Positions 1 through 10,600 of a stretch of 64,000 nucleotides of DNA are shown one piece after another. The notes beneath the pieces were generated by a model. The model did not search any database. It was not told the DNA's origin and saw only the letters and a program-made list of their open reading frames with translations. The stretch's first letter is position 1. Every line of letters starts with the position of its first letter. Source of the stretch: Shewanella donghaensis. GTDB lineage: Bacteria; Pseudomonadota; Gammaproteobacteria; Enterobacterales; Shewanellaceae. The position numbers and the translations under genes are program-made. Location of the stretch: the NCBI RefSeq assembly GCF_007567505.1, contig NZ_CP041783.1, positions 2,170,001-2,234,000 on the forward strand, read 5' to 3'.

Positions 1-1104
1 GAAGTCTTCGCGCAAAACACTCTTGGGATCTCACCATTTGGTTTTGTTCAACTAGACCAATTACCTATTTTCTGGGATGCTCATACTGAGTTTAATGATG
101 ACTTTCAAGGTTTCCCTGATACGGTAATAGCCCCGCTTTGGCGTGGTGATGTCCAAATGCCACAAGGCAGTATTGACTGGGATACCTTCCGCTTCAAAAA
201 CGTGGTTTACGCCATTGTGACAGATGATCATTATATTGTGCAGTGGGACGGTGGTGAAGAATTTGCAAGCTTCTTCGTTGGTAACTCAAATCCAGACCCG
301 GATGCGAAGTTTAATATACAAACAGTTATTTCAACGGATATTAGCTTTGATGAAAACACCCCTGAAATGATATTTGCTTATAAAACATTACAGTCGAGCA
401 ATGGTCACTTTGGGTCAGTAGGCCTACATGGATATTGGGGAGAGCGAGCAACATTTGGCCCCGCTGGCGGTTGGTTTAATGATGGCTTTGCCTTTAACAA
501 TGTTGATGAGAAAGTATCTGAAGGCATGGTAATTTGTGCCGATTATCGCGGTCCAGAGCAAACAGCAATGACGTTGTCATTTTCAGCGCGTGTATCAGCA
601 AATGCCATTGGTGCAGATAACTTAGTGACTGTTGAGTCGCAATATGCTGATTCAGAAATGGTGACAATCTCTCACAATATTGCCACCCAAAGTAATATCA
701 CTATTTCATCTATGTCCGATATGAGCATGGAAGAAAATACCACCCTTGAAGGTTTAAGTGTCATGTACAATGACATTAAAGGCACTCAAAACGGTATGAT
801 GATAAGCGGCGACAATGTGACTGGTGTCGTTACTGGTGACACCTTTGCAATTACGCCTGACGCTGATTGGCATGGCATGACTGAAGTCACGGTGACCGTG
901 CATGATATGGCTTACCCGTCAGATCAAGCGAGTACCCGCTTTATGTTGACGGTAAACTCTGATGGTGTTGAACCAACACCGCCACCAGCAGAAAACCCTA
1001 TCGAGCCAGAAGCACCTAAATCTGATTCAGGTGGTAGCTTAGGTTTACTCGGTCTGTTAGCGTTAGGTTTTATTGGAGCAGGACGTCGACGTAAAAATCA
1101 CTAA
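1..1104 (+). CDS. 3' part of a secreted S8-type protease with GlyGly-CTERM tail (5' end outside window)
   Basis: The frame is open from the first base, so this is the last 367 codons of a longer gene. The visible part has no S8 catalytic residues. It aligns by eye with the C-terminal third of the protease at 2579-7483: both share a GFPDT-V-APLW stretch, an FAFNNV/FAFDNV-KVSE stretch with a nearby Cys, and a beta-sandwich repeat containing D-DWHG and TVTV. The protein ends with a Pro/Glu linker, SGGSLGLLG, a hydrophobic stretch and GRRRKNH. This is the GlyGly-CTERM signal, known to be cut by rhombosortase in type II secretion substrates. S8 protease is inferred from the paralogue; the tail itself is seen directly. 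Confidence 0.85.
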   Translation, partial: EVFAQNTLGISPFGFVQLDQLPIFWDAHTEFNDDFQGFPDTVIAPLWRGDVQMPQGSIDWDTFRFKNVVYAIVTDDHYIVQWDGGEEFASFFVGNSNPDPDAKFNIQTVISTDISFDENTPEMIFAYKTLQSSNGHFGSVGLHGYWGERATFGPAGGWFNDGFAFNNVDEKVSEGMVICADYRGPEQTAMTLSFSARVSANAIGADNLVTVESQYADSEMVTISHNIATQSNITISSMSDMSMEENTTLEGLSVMYNDIKGTQNGMMISGDNVTGVVTGDTFAITPDADWHGMTEVTVTVHDMAYPSDQASTRFMLTVNSDGVEPTPPPAENPIEPEAPKSDSGGSLGLLGLLALGFIGAGRRRKNH

Positions 1105-1127
1105 CTGATAATAACATCGACAAAAAT

Positions 1128-1151
1128 TTAGCGAGTCATTACTCTCGCTAA
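1128..1151. repeat. inverted repeat after the first protease gene
   Basis: TTAGCGAG and CTCGCTAA form an 8-bp perfect stem with an 8-nt loop. It lies just before the stronger terminator and may help 3'-end formation. Confidence 0.5.
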
Positions 1152-1161
1152 ATATCTCCCT

Positions 1162-1190
1162 AAAAAGGTCTTCATTTGAAGGCCTTTTTT
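1162..1190 (+). terminator. rho-independent terminator of the first protease gene
   Basis: AAAGGTCTTC and GAAGGCCTTT pair (one G-T), followed by a run of T. The run of A on the left side means it could also serve the LysR gene converging from the right. Confidence 0.75.
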
Positions 1191-1213
1191 AATTCACCCA
1201 CCCACTTGATTCA

Positions 1214-2155
1214 CTAAGCTGTTTGTTTTTCTTCTGCTAAGGATAATTTGACAGCTGTTGCCCGAGTTATCAAAAATTCAATAAAGGCTTTTGCTGCTGG
1301 CGTTTGTGATTTTTCTTTAAGTGACACCACACTAAAACTGGCATAAATAGATGGCATAATATAAGGCACTAGTTCCACCATCTCGCCTTTTTCAATTTGA
1401 TTTCTGACCGCAATTTCTGGTGTTAATGCAATCAAATCACCGCTTATAATTGATTCATTGATCGGATGAAATTGTTCAAAACGTACCAAACCAGAAAAGT
1501 CACTGCGTTGAACTTCGAACAAATCTTCAAACCCCGTTGCAATTGAATCAGGCAAATGTCGAGGGATGGCTAACGGATAATCCCTAAATGAAGGTATATA
1601 TAATCGCGATAATTCAGTTAATGGATGATCTGGACGACAACAAAAGATGACTTTAAAAGGCGGTAACTCCGTCATGGTAATTAAGTTATTACTCTCAAGC
1701 TCTGTCGCCTTAGTTTCTGCCACAAAAAAATCAATTTCACCAAAAGTAAGCTGCTGATATAGTACATCCCACCCAGCCACTTTCAGCTCTATGCTCATGT
1801 CAGGAAAATCACGTAAAAATTGCCCAACAATCGGTCCAACTAAACTGTTTGAGGGTATAGGGCTCGCTCCAATCTTTAAATCTCTATCATCAAAACCATG
1901 AAACTGAGTCACTTCTTGCTCAAGCCTTTCAAATTCCCTTAAGATTTTTTGTCCATGCTTTAGCATTACCAAACCTAAAGCCGTCACAGTTACTGACTTC
2001 GCATTACGATTTAGTAATTTCCCGCCGATGAGAGACTCCAACCGTTGGATACTTTTCGATAAAGATGGTTGAGTTATATTAAGAATATTGGCCGCTTTAT
2101 TAAAATGTTTAACTTCTGCAAGTAACACAAAATGCTTAATTTGCCTTAGCTCCAT
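1214..2155 (-). CDS. LysR-family transcriptional regulator
   Basis: A 313-residue protein of normal LysR length. Residues 1-60 form the winged helix-turn-helix, with the typical FNKAANILNITQPSLSKSIQ helix and a following RLE-LIG-LLNR segment. The rest is a LysR substrate-binding domain (GASPIPSNSLVGPIV, FFVAETKA). The gene sits on the opposite strand inside the protease array, divergent from the 1634-residue protease with a 423-bp gap between them. It may control that protease, but this is only inferred from position. The effector is unknown. Confidence 0.88.
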   Translation of the reverse strand: MELRQIKHFVLLAEVKHFNKAANILNITQPSLSKSIQRLESLIGGKLLNRNAKSVTVTALGLVMLKHGQKILREFERLEQEVTQFHGFDDRDLKIGASPIPSNSLVGPIVGQFLRDFPDMSIELKVAGWDVLYQQLTFGEIDFFVAETKATELESNNLITMTELPPFKVIFCCRPDHPLTELSRLYIPSFRDYPLAIPRHLPDSIATGFEDLFEVQRSDFSGLVRFEQFHPINESIISGDLIALTPEIAVRNQIEKGEMVELVPYIMPSIYASFSVVSLKEKSQTPAAKAFIEFLITRATAVKLSLAEEKQTA

Positions 2156-2578
2156 TACTCGTTCCTTTACAGATTAAGACCTCAAAAAAACTCAAAAAAA
2201 AATTATAATTAATGGTTTCTAATATAAAACGACCTTAACAAATGTAAGAAAGTAATCAATGCTTTCAGTGTGAGTATTGTGTGTCGCTTTGTATCATAAA
2301 GAACACTAATAACCAGGTAGCAACATTGATAACCCAGCATTAACATTCGGTACCCTCCCTCCTAAAAAAAAACTAATACACTAATTTATATATATAAAGT
2401 AGTACAAACACTATCAAGTTTAATAATTTAACAGCAAGAATTTCTAGCCCTTAAAATGCCTGCAGCGCATATAGCCATAGCTCAAAGTTATTGGAAGGTT
2501 ACAGTCCATCAAGTCAACAATGCCTTCAACAGGATTGCGCTAGACCTGTTCTAATAATAATTAAACGGAAGGTTTACT
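2156..2578. other. AT-rich divergent intergenic region
   Basis: This 423-bp gap lies between a leftward LysR gene and a rightward protease gene and must hold both promoters. It is A+T-rich with homopolymer A runs and a TATATATAT stretch near 2390. The ribosome site GGAAGG lies just before the protease ATG. I see no convincing operator palindrome, small gene or RNA. Confidence 0.5.
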
Positions 2579-5500
2579 ATGAAACTTAAAAAAATTAGCA
2601 TGATGACCATTGCGGCTATTTATGCCGCTGGTGCAGGTGCTGGGGTTGCAAATAATGCAATGAGCTCCCCACCACTGGAAAAGCCAGATTTCATTAAAGA
2701 AATCATCATCACCCCACAAATGATTGCCGATAGTGAAGCAAGTAAAGTCAGAGCGGATCGATTTAATCCCGGTCAAACTAAACCTGCAACAGCAAGCCAA
2801 GCCAACACTCACAGAGCCGCCGCAAAGAAAGTTCCATTTAAATGGGAAGCGGATATAAGTGGTGTGCATACCTATATTATCGAATTCAACGATAATTCAG
2901 TGGCGACATACAATGGTAATATCTCTGGTTTAGCAGCGACAAATATTCGTAGTCTATCAAAAGTACCTTCAAGCCTAGCTACAAACCATTCATACAAAAT
3001 TGATGTTAATAGTCATGAAGTTAAAAGCTATGTTAATTATCTAGAACAGCAACAAGCCCAACAAATTTCACACGTTAGTGCCATTGTAGGCGGTGACGTA
3101 AAAGTGAACCGCACATTTAAGTTTGCCCTTAACGGTGCAACCATGAAGATGTCCCAAGAACAAGCTTCTCGGGTATCACAATTGGCGGGTATCAAAAATA
3201 TTCAACGTTCAATCAATTACAAATTGAATACTGATGTTGGCCCAAAGCATATTAAAGCTGATGAAATTTGGGTCCCCAATACACAATCTATCGCCAATAA
3301 AGGTGAAGGCATTGTCGTTGGTATTTTAGATACTGGTATTAACTCTGATCACCCTTCTTTTGCAGCAGTAGCTGGTGACGGTTATGCGCATAACAATCCT
3401 CGAGGTCAATTCTACGGCGATTGTGAAAAAGAAGAATTCGTTAGCATGTGTAACGATAAGCTCATCGGCGTTCGCTCTTACCCTGTGATCACAGATTCTT
3501 ATTCTGATCCTGTTTTTCAAGGCGATTGGTATGGGGCTAAAGTAGACCCTAAACGTCCTGAAAATGGCGAAGATTATCAAGGGCATGGTTCACACACAGC
3601 ATCAACTGTTGCTGGTAATGAACTGTTTGATGTCCCATATCAGTTTAACCAGTTCGGTGAAATGAATGACGGATTTGACACTGAGCTAACTTTCCCACAC
3701 ATGTCTGGTGTTGCACCGCGTGCAAACATTATTGCCTATCAAGTTTGTTATCCAGGTGATGGCTCATTTGGTGATGAGTGGCAACCGAGCGACCAATATA
3801 CAGGTTGCCCAGGTGAAGCCTTAGTCAGTGCAGTTGAAGATGCAATCGTAGACCAAGTAGATGTCATTAACTTCTCTATTGGTGGCGGCGAAAGTAACCC
3901 ATGGGAAAGCGCATTAGAAATGGCATTCCTTTCTGCACGTGAAGCCGGTATCGTCGTTGCTGCATCAGCGGGTAACTCAGGCTATAGCTATATCGACCAC
4001 GTAGCACCTTGGATAACCAGTGTCGCTGCAACTACACATGGTCGTACTATTGAGTTCTCAGAAAAACGTTTAGAAAGCTTATCTGGCGGTGACACTTCAC
4101 CACCAAGTGATCTTATCGGTGCCGGTTATACTGAAGCCTTTACTGGTAATATCGTACTCGCCTCAGCCTATGGCGATGAAAGCTGTAATACACCTTTTGA
4201 GATTGGCACATTTACATCTGACCAAATTGTAGTTTGTAAGCGTGGTGACATTGCCCGTTTAGAAAAAGCAATTAACGTACAAGCCGGTGGTGCGGGTGCA
4301 TTTGTTTTATACAATGCCGATTACACCCAAGATGCTCCATATGGTTATTCTGAACCCAATGATCCATATGCGATTCCTGGAATGCTTATCGCAAGCTGGC
4401 CTGGTCAGCAATTAACCAGCTGGTTGGCGACAGGCAGCGATCATATGGCGAGCATCAATGCTTCAAGTATTAGCACAGCTATGGGTGAAGGCGATTTTGT
4501 CGCAGACTTTTCATCACGTGGTCCTAGCATAACAACACCTGATTCAATGGCGCCCAAAATTGGTGCTCCGGGTGTTGATATCTATGCAGCCTTCGCCGAT
4601 GAGCAACCTTTTACCACTTCACCGTTTACTTCTGACTACACCATGATGTCAGGCACTTCAATGGCAGGACCTCATGTTGCAGGTTCAATGGCATTGTTAA
4701 AGCAACTTAACCCTGAGTGGACTCCTGCTGAAATCGAATCTGCGTTAATGATGACAGCAAATAACACCGGCACAATCACTGGCCAATGGGGTGATATGGT
4801 TGCCGCAGGTTTTAATGATTTTGGTAGTGGTATCGTTAATGTGAAAGCGGCCTCAATGGCCACGCTAATCATGGACGAAACTGCTGACAACTACCGCGCG
4901 GCGAACCCAAACAATGGTGGTGATGTATCATCACTTAATACCCCGTACTTATTTGGCACCGAATGCGAGTTTAATTGTAGCTTTGTAAGAACATTCCGCG
5001 CCACTGAAAATGGTACATGGAATGTTGAGATGGAAGAGCATGTTGTTGAAGGTCTGCCTCTTTTAACACTTGCAGCCAATCCATCTAGCTTCACCTTACA
5101 AAAAGGCCAAGTTCAAACGGTACTATTCACTGCCAGCGCATCAGATATTGGAAACGTTTACGGTGGAATTGAAGATGTCGAATTTGAGGGTCATGTCACT
5201 ATTAGCCCACAAGATACGATGAAGCCAGTACAAACATTGCCAATGCGTATTGGTTTTAATGGCGATGGCTTACCGAATGACCTTTCCATAGATATGCACC
5301 GCACTAAAAATGTTGTGATGACCCCTGAAATGGTCACTAAACAAGCTGGTTCAGTCAAGGTCAGTGGATTAGTGAAAGGTCAGCAACAGTTCCATAGCTT
5401 AGTGCCATATTCGTTAGGTGTAGGAACACCTGAAGGGATTGAAAATGACCCAGGTATTGAGCAAGTTAACTTCACTATCCCAGAAGGGACTAAACGTTTT

Positions 5501-7483
5501 GTATTCGAAGTGGTTAATATCGAAGGCAACACAACAGCGCACGATACTGCGATTGATATTGGTTTCGATGCGAACGGTGATGGCCGAGTACAATGGTTTG
5601 ACGAAACAATCTGTTTCTCATTCAGCTATGCTCGTGACTTCTGTTCAGTAGAGAATCCAACACCAGGTGAGTACTGGGCACTAGTCGGTAACTACACTCT
5701 ATTTGACCCTAACTACCCTGCGGGCAAAGATGCGCCACTTGGTATCACGAGCTCGTTAGCGATTATCCCAAATGAAATGAGTGGTGAGTTAACTGCTGAA
5801 ATCGTTGGTGAAGCTAATGGTGCAGATCCATACCGCCTGAACTTAGCTTGGGACATCCCTACAGCTGAAGAAGGTGATGTGTATTATGCCGCGGTTGAAA
5901 TGGGTCGTAATGATGCCAACGAAACTGACATTGGCATGATGGGACTTCGTCTTGAAACTAAAGGATCAGATTTGATTCTTGAAGCCAGTCAAGATACAGC
6001 TAAAGAAGGCGATATCATCGACTTCTACATGGAAGCTGCGCCAAACATGATGGAAGCTGATCGCAACTTTAGCCTCAAAGCAATGTTACCTGAAGGGCTT
6101 ACATTGGTGAAAGGCAGTGTTGAAATTGAAAGCATCTATGCAGATATGGCAACCATTGATGGTAACAACTTAACTATCGAAGGTGTTCAACCAACATCAG
6201 CTTATACACCACGTGCATATGTGTGGACAACCAATGAGACTGATCCATTATGTCGCCAACCTTATGAAGATACAGATTTCGTCGACAACTTCATGGACTT
6301 GGGACAAATCATGTTCCCAACAGCGATTGAAGGTGGTGCTTGGGACTCATTAAAGGTCAATATCTGGCAACTTGGTTTTGACAAGATCAATCACTATGGT
6401 AAAGATTGGGATGGTCTAATGCAGATCAGCCCTGCTGGTTACATAGCGTTCGATCAAATGCCTTACCAAAACTGGGGACACGCCCCAATGGAGAACTTAG
6501 GCTTCCCAGATACTATGGTCGCGCCACTTTGGCATGGCGATGGTCGTATCACTCCAGGCTTTAACATGCTGACAGGTGCGTTTAGCGGTGTTTATGTCGC
6601 TAGAACAGATAAAGAACTACTGTTCCAGTGGAGTGGTATGGAAGTCAATGATTGGTGGACGGGTGTGAGTGGTAGCTATACTTTCCAAGCCATCTATGCC
6701 GTTGAACCTGACTTTGACCCTGGTAAGAATGAGATCATCTTTGCCTATAAGCAACTAGATGAGTCATTGAACAGCAAAGGTGCTATCGGTACCCGTGGTT
6801 ACCATGGTTTCCGTAACCCTTGGGCACCAAACGAAGGTTGGTTAGCTGACACATTTGCCTTTGATAACGTACTTGATAAAGTATCTGAATTATCAATGGT
6901 GTGTGGTAACTACCAAGGACCTGAGCAATCAGCGGTTAAAGTTAAGTTCAGTGCTGTTGTTAATAACAACGCAGCCGGAAGCAATATGGATGTCGTTATC
7001 AGCAGTGATTATGACAATGCTTCAACTAACGCTATCACCCACAGTGTAATGGTTAATGGCAACATTAAACTTGGTCAATACAACGATGTAACAATCGAAG
7101 AAAATACCAAGCTATCTGACCTAGCTGTTGTCTATAGCACGACCACTAGTACTGAAAAAGTCATTAGTGTGAGTGGTGACAACATCACTGCAATGGTAAG
7201 CAGTCACACTTCTGGTTCAATGGTCGACATCATGCCTGATAGCGATTGGCATGGCAGTACTATGGTTACTGTTACCGTAAGCGATGCTGAGAATAGCAAC
7301 GATATGGTATCAAGCAGCTTTATGTTGACGGTGACTTCTGATGGTGTTGAACCGACTCCACCAACACCTGTGATACCAGATGAAGAAGTTGAAGATGATT
7401 CAAATGATTCAGGTGGTAGCTTAGGTTTCTTAGCAATAGGCTTAATGGGTCTACTTGCTGGACGTCGTCGCAAGCAACACTAA
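2579..7483 (+). CDS. large secreted subtilisin-like serine protease (S8) with PA insert and GlyGly-CTERM
   Basis: A 1634-residue exported protease. Residues 1-25 are a signal peptide. About 95-215 resembles an I9-type propeptide. The S8 triad is complete: Asp251 (GILDTGI), His336 (GHGSHTAS) and Ser694 (SGTSMAGPHVAG), with oxyanion Asn466 (SAGNSG). The long stretch between Asn466 and Ser694 fits an inserted PA domain, about 500-640 (VVCKRGDIARLEKA, GGAGAFVLYN). After the catalytic part come beta-rich modules, the last shared with the gene ending at 1104. The end is SGGSLGFLA, a hydrophobic helix and GRRRKQH, a GlyGly-CTERM signal. The likely role is extracellular protein breakdown after type II secretion. 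The start has a good GGAAGG site. Confidence 0.93.
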   Translation: MKLKKISMMTIAAIYAAGAGAGVANNAMSSPPLEKPDFIKEIIITPQMIADSEASKVRADRFNPGQTKPATASQANTHRAAAKKVPFKWEADISGVHTYIIEFNDNSVATYNGNISGLAATNIRSLSKVPSSLATNHSYKIDVNSHEVKSYVNYLEQQQAQQISHVSAIVGGDVKVNRTFKFALNGATMKMSQEQASRVSQLAGIKNIQRSINYKLNTDVGPKHIKADEIWVPNTQSIANKGEGIVVGILDTGINSDHPSFAAVAGDGYAHNNPRGQFYGDCEKEEFVSMCNDKLIGVRSYPVITDSYSDPVFQGDWYGAKVDPKRPENGEDYQGHGSHTASTVAGNELFDVPYQFNQFGEMNDGFDTELTFPHMSGVAPRANIIAYQVCYPGDGSFGDEWQPSDQYTGCPGEALVSAVEDAIVDQVDVINFSIGGGESNPWESALEMAFLSAREAGIVVAASAGNSGYSYIDHVAPWITSVAATTHGRTIEFSEKRLESLSGGDTSPPSDLIGAGYTEAFTGNIVLASAYGDESCNTPFEIGTFTSDQIVVCKRGDIARLEKAINVQAGGAGAFVLYNADYTQDAPYGYSEPNDPYAIPGMLIASWPGQQLTSWLATGSDHMASINASSISTAMGEGDFVADFSSRGPSITTPDSMAPKIGAPGVDIYAAFADEQPFTTSPFTSDYTMMSGTSMAGPHVAGSMALLKQLNPEWTPAEIESALMMTANNTGTITGQWGDMVAAGFNDFGSGIVNVKAASMATLIMDETADNYRAANPNNGGDVSSLNTPYLFGTECEFNCSFVRTFRATENGTWNVEMEEHVVEGLPLLTLAANPSSFTLQKGQVQTVLFTASASDIGNVYGGIEDVEFEGHVTISPQDTMKPVQTLPMRIGFNGDGLPNDLSIDMHRTKNVVMTPEMVTKQAGSVKVSGLVKGQQQFHSLVPYSLGVGTPEGIENDPGIEQVNFTIPEGTKRFVFEVVNIEGNTTAHDTAIDIGFDANGDGRVQWFDETICFSFSYARDFCSVENPTPGEYWALVGNYTLFDPNYPAGKDAPLGITSSLAIIPNEMSGELTAEIVGEANGADPYRLNLAWDIPTAEEGDVYYAAVEMGRNDANETDIGMMGLRLETKGSDLILEASQDTAKEGDIIDFYMEAAPNMMEADRNFSLKAMLPEGLTLVKGSVEIESIYADMATIDGNNLTIEGVQPTSAYTPRAYVWTTNETDPLCRQPYEDTDFVDNFMDLGQIMFPTAIEGGAWDSLKVNIWQLGFDKINHYGKDWDGLMQISPAGYIAFDQMPYQNWGHAPMENLGFPDTMVAPLWHGDGRITPGFNMLTGAFSGVYVARTDKELLFQWSGMEVNDWWTGVSGSYTFQAIYAVEPDFDPGKNEIIFAYKQLDESLNSKGAIGTRGYHGFRNPWAPNEGWLADTFAFDNVLDKVSELSMVCGNYQGPEQSAVKVKFSAVVNNNAAGSNMDVVISSDYDNASTNAITHSVMVNGNIKLGQYNDVTIEENTKLSDLAVVYSTTTSTEKVISVSGDNITAMVSSHTSGSMVDIMPDSDWHGSTMVTVTVSDAENSNDMVSSSFMLTVTSDGVEPTPPTPVIPDEEVEDDSNDSGGSLGFLAIGLMGLLAGRRRKQH

Positions 7484-7511
7484 TCTTGATGATTAAGTGT
7501 TAATGAAATTT

Positions 7512-7536
7512 AAGTAGGCCTTCGGGCCTACTTTTC
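7512..7536 (+). terminator. rho-independent terminator
   Basis: AAGTAGGCC and GGCCTACTT form a perfect 9-bp stem closed by a TTCG tetraloop, followed by TTCT. It lies 28 bp after the protease stop codon. Confidence 0.85.
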
Positions 7537-7635
7537 TCCATTACATCACTATGTCTCAGTTAATCGTATTCAACATTAAGCTTTCCCTGACTCTCTATAT
7601 CCTAATAAAAAATAACTAAAATTAAGGATACTGTT

Positions 7636-10600
7636 ATGAAGTACCCCTTTATCGGCATTGCAGTGCTAACGGGTTTGATTTCACAACCCATGATGGCAAC
7701 TGAAACAAATCAAATTAAGCATATCCCCAATCCAACTACTGTCGCTCCCAGTCAATATTCAGACAATGATGATGTTACCTTTATTGTCCAATTTAATGAA
7801 AAACCACTAAGTAGAATGATGCCCCAAAGAGTGGGAATGCATGCTTACCAGATATCATCAATACAACAGCTCAACCAGATAAATTCGCAACAAGTTAACG
7901 CAATTCAATCACTAAAAACCAAGCAAATCCCTATCACTGTTCGCAGTCAGTTCTCACATGCGCTTAACGCAATCAGTTTGACCACTAAGTTCCAGTATCG
8001 TGAACAGTTACTTAAACTGCCAAATGTAAAGTCGGTCTCATTAAATGGCACTGTGCACACATTACTAGACGACACTGTGCCGCTAATTGATGCCGCTAAT
8101 TTGTGGGATACGCTTGATACCAATGGCATAAAAGTGACAGGCAAAGGTATCAGAGTCGGTGTAATAGATACTGGGATTAACTATCTCCACCCAGATCTAG
8201 GTGGCTGTATAGGTGAATTCTGTAAAGTTAAAGCGGGCATTAATACCACCTCTGATATTGACAGTGTGCTCGACGGCAACGGTCATGGAACCCATGTTGC
8301 CGGTATCATCGCAGGGAACGGTAACATTAAAGGTGTCGCACCCGATGCTGACCTATACGCGATTAAGGTGCTGTCAGATAATGGCAGTGGCAGTTTTGAA
8401 AGTATTATTGCCGGTATCGAATGGGCACTAAATCCTGATGGTGACGTGACAACCGATGACAAATTAGATGTTATCAATCTCAGTTTAGGCGGTCCTGTTG
8501 GTGATGAAAATCCAATGGCAGATGCGGTCAACAATGCAGTTTTGGCAGGTGTCATCGCCGTTGTCGCGGCGGGAAATGATGGTGAAGCGAATTACACTGT
8601 AGGGTCTCCAGGCATTGCCGAGCATGCCATCACCGTAGGCTCTACAGACAAAAATGATAACCTGTCCTATTTTAGTTCTCGTGGACCATTAAAAACAGGC
8701 TTCATCAATAAGCCCGATATTTTAGCGCCTGGCAGTGACATATATTCTACCTATAAAGATGATTATAAACACTTAAGCGGTACATCCATGGCCTCCCCCC
8801 ATGTTGCTGGTGCAGCAGCATTATTGAAACAGAAAATGCCGGATGCAACCCCGCTTGAAATTAAAGCGTTATTAATGGCAAAAGCGATTGATATTGGCGA
8901 ACCAAATTATAATCAAGGAGCAGGTCGACTTTCCTTAACCCATTTAGCAGCACCAAATATTAAGCTTTCTGATACATCGATTTATTTTAACAGCGAAGAA
9001 GAGACTAAAATTTGGCAAAAAACCTCATCGATCAATATTCAAAATATTTCTCAAGCAGAGCAAAATTATTCCTTCAATGTCTTATCAGTCCCTGAAGGCG
9101 TCACACTCACTACTCCGGCTAAGGGCGTACTTGCCGCTGACGGAAATAGTGAATTAACGATCACCGCAGAAGTCGACACCAGTTTACTAAAAACCCTTGG
9201 TAGCAATATCTCCCAATTTGTCGCCAAGGCAGAATTGATTGTCGACGACCAAAGCTACAAAATTAATATCTATATCGACAATCAAACCACGATAGCTTTT
9301 TGGTCAGAAGACTTTACAGCTTTTAATGTACAAATGACGTCCCAAGAAACTGGGATCGTGTTTGACTTTTCAAAATCTTCTTTTGGTACTGTAGATAACA
9401 CTGTCCGCTTTAAGGCCCCTAAAGACACCTATGATGTAGTGGTAAAAAATTACGATCAAGATGATGGTAATCTCATTACTATTTTTAAAAATGTCGAGTT
9501 ATCGAAGCAAACTACACTTGATATTGTTAATAAAAAAGGTTGGAAATTTTCTTTTTCTAATATTTTCGAAAAAGACGGTACCGAACTACAAGCTGGCTCG
9601 TATATGTTACGAGCGGAACGATTTAGCATACTAGATGGCAAATCTGGCAAGGTACGTTACCTGACAGAAGCAAAGGAACTGTTTGATTTAGAAACTTATA
9701 CCATCGTAGGGATTGAGTCCGGTGACAACGTCTCTTTTGAAGGGTTAGTCACCGCTAACGATATCAATAATGGTTTTTCCGTTTACGCATTGAATCATTC
9801 ATTTACTGACTTTACTCAAGATCAACATATTGTGCTTGATCAAAACAATATGCAGTTTTTACCACTGAATATCGACCAGGATTATCAGGATAGATCAGTC
9901 CAGCTAGCACTCCATATGGGAGGTAAAAGTTATGGTGATGACACATTAAGTTCAGATCAACTTAACCCCACTTTCTTTACTTACAACAACGAGAAAGATA
10001 CACAGATAAACACGTATTGGATGACGACAGGAGTAAGTCAAAACCCTTCACTGCTAAAATTCGATATTGGTCATAACTTTGATTCTTGGGCATTTCAACA
10101 TACCAAGTTGGTCACTACACCTTGGATTGAAGTGAATGTTGATAATGACATTAAATTATATCAAGACCGGGTTAATGACACGCCCTTATACCGCCTCACT
10201 CAACAAAGAGATGACAACGAAACCCTAATATTTTCTAGAGACTCTGTTCAGTGGACACCCCATGCAAGTTTAAATGATGAAGGTCGATTTACATTAACGT
10301 CAACTGATGGTGAAGAATTAATCATCCTTAAAGATAGTTTGTACTCAGGCCATACCTTGGAGGATAGAATCAGTGCTGATTTACGCTGTGGTAATGAATC
10401 CGTACATAGCACCGAGAATATGGTCACGCTATTTAACTTTAGCAACCGTTGTGATGCAAAAAGTATTCATTACAGCATGCCTATCAATGCAAATGCGATT
10501 AACCAGCTTGAATTATCATACCTGTTTGGTGATACCGGTGCCGCGCCCAATATTGAAACATTTTTGATTAAAAATGGGGAGAGACTAGAGCAAGAGGTCA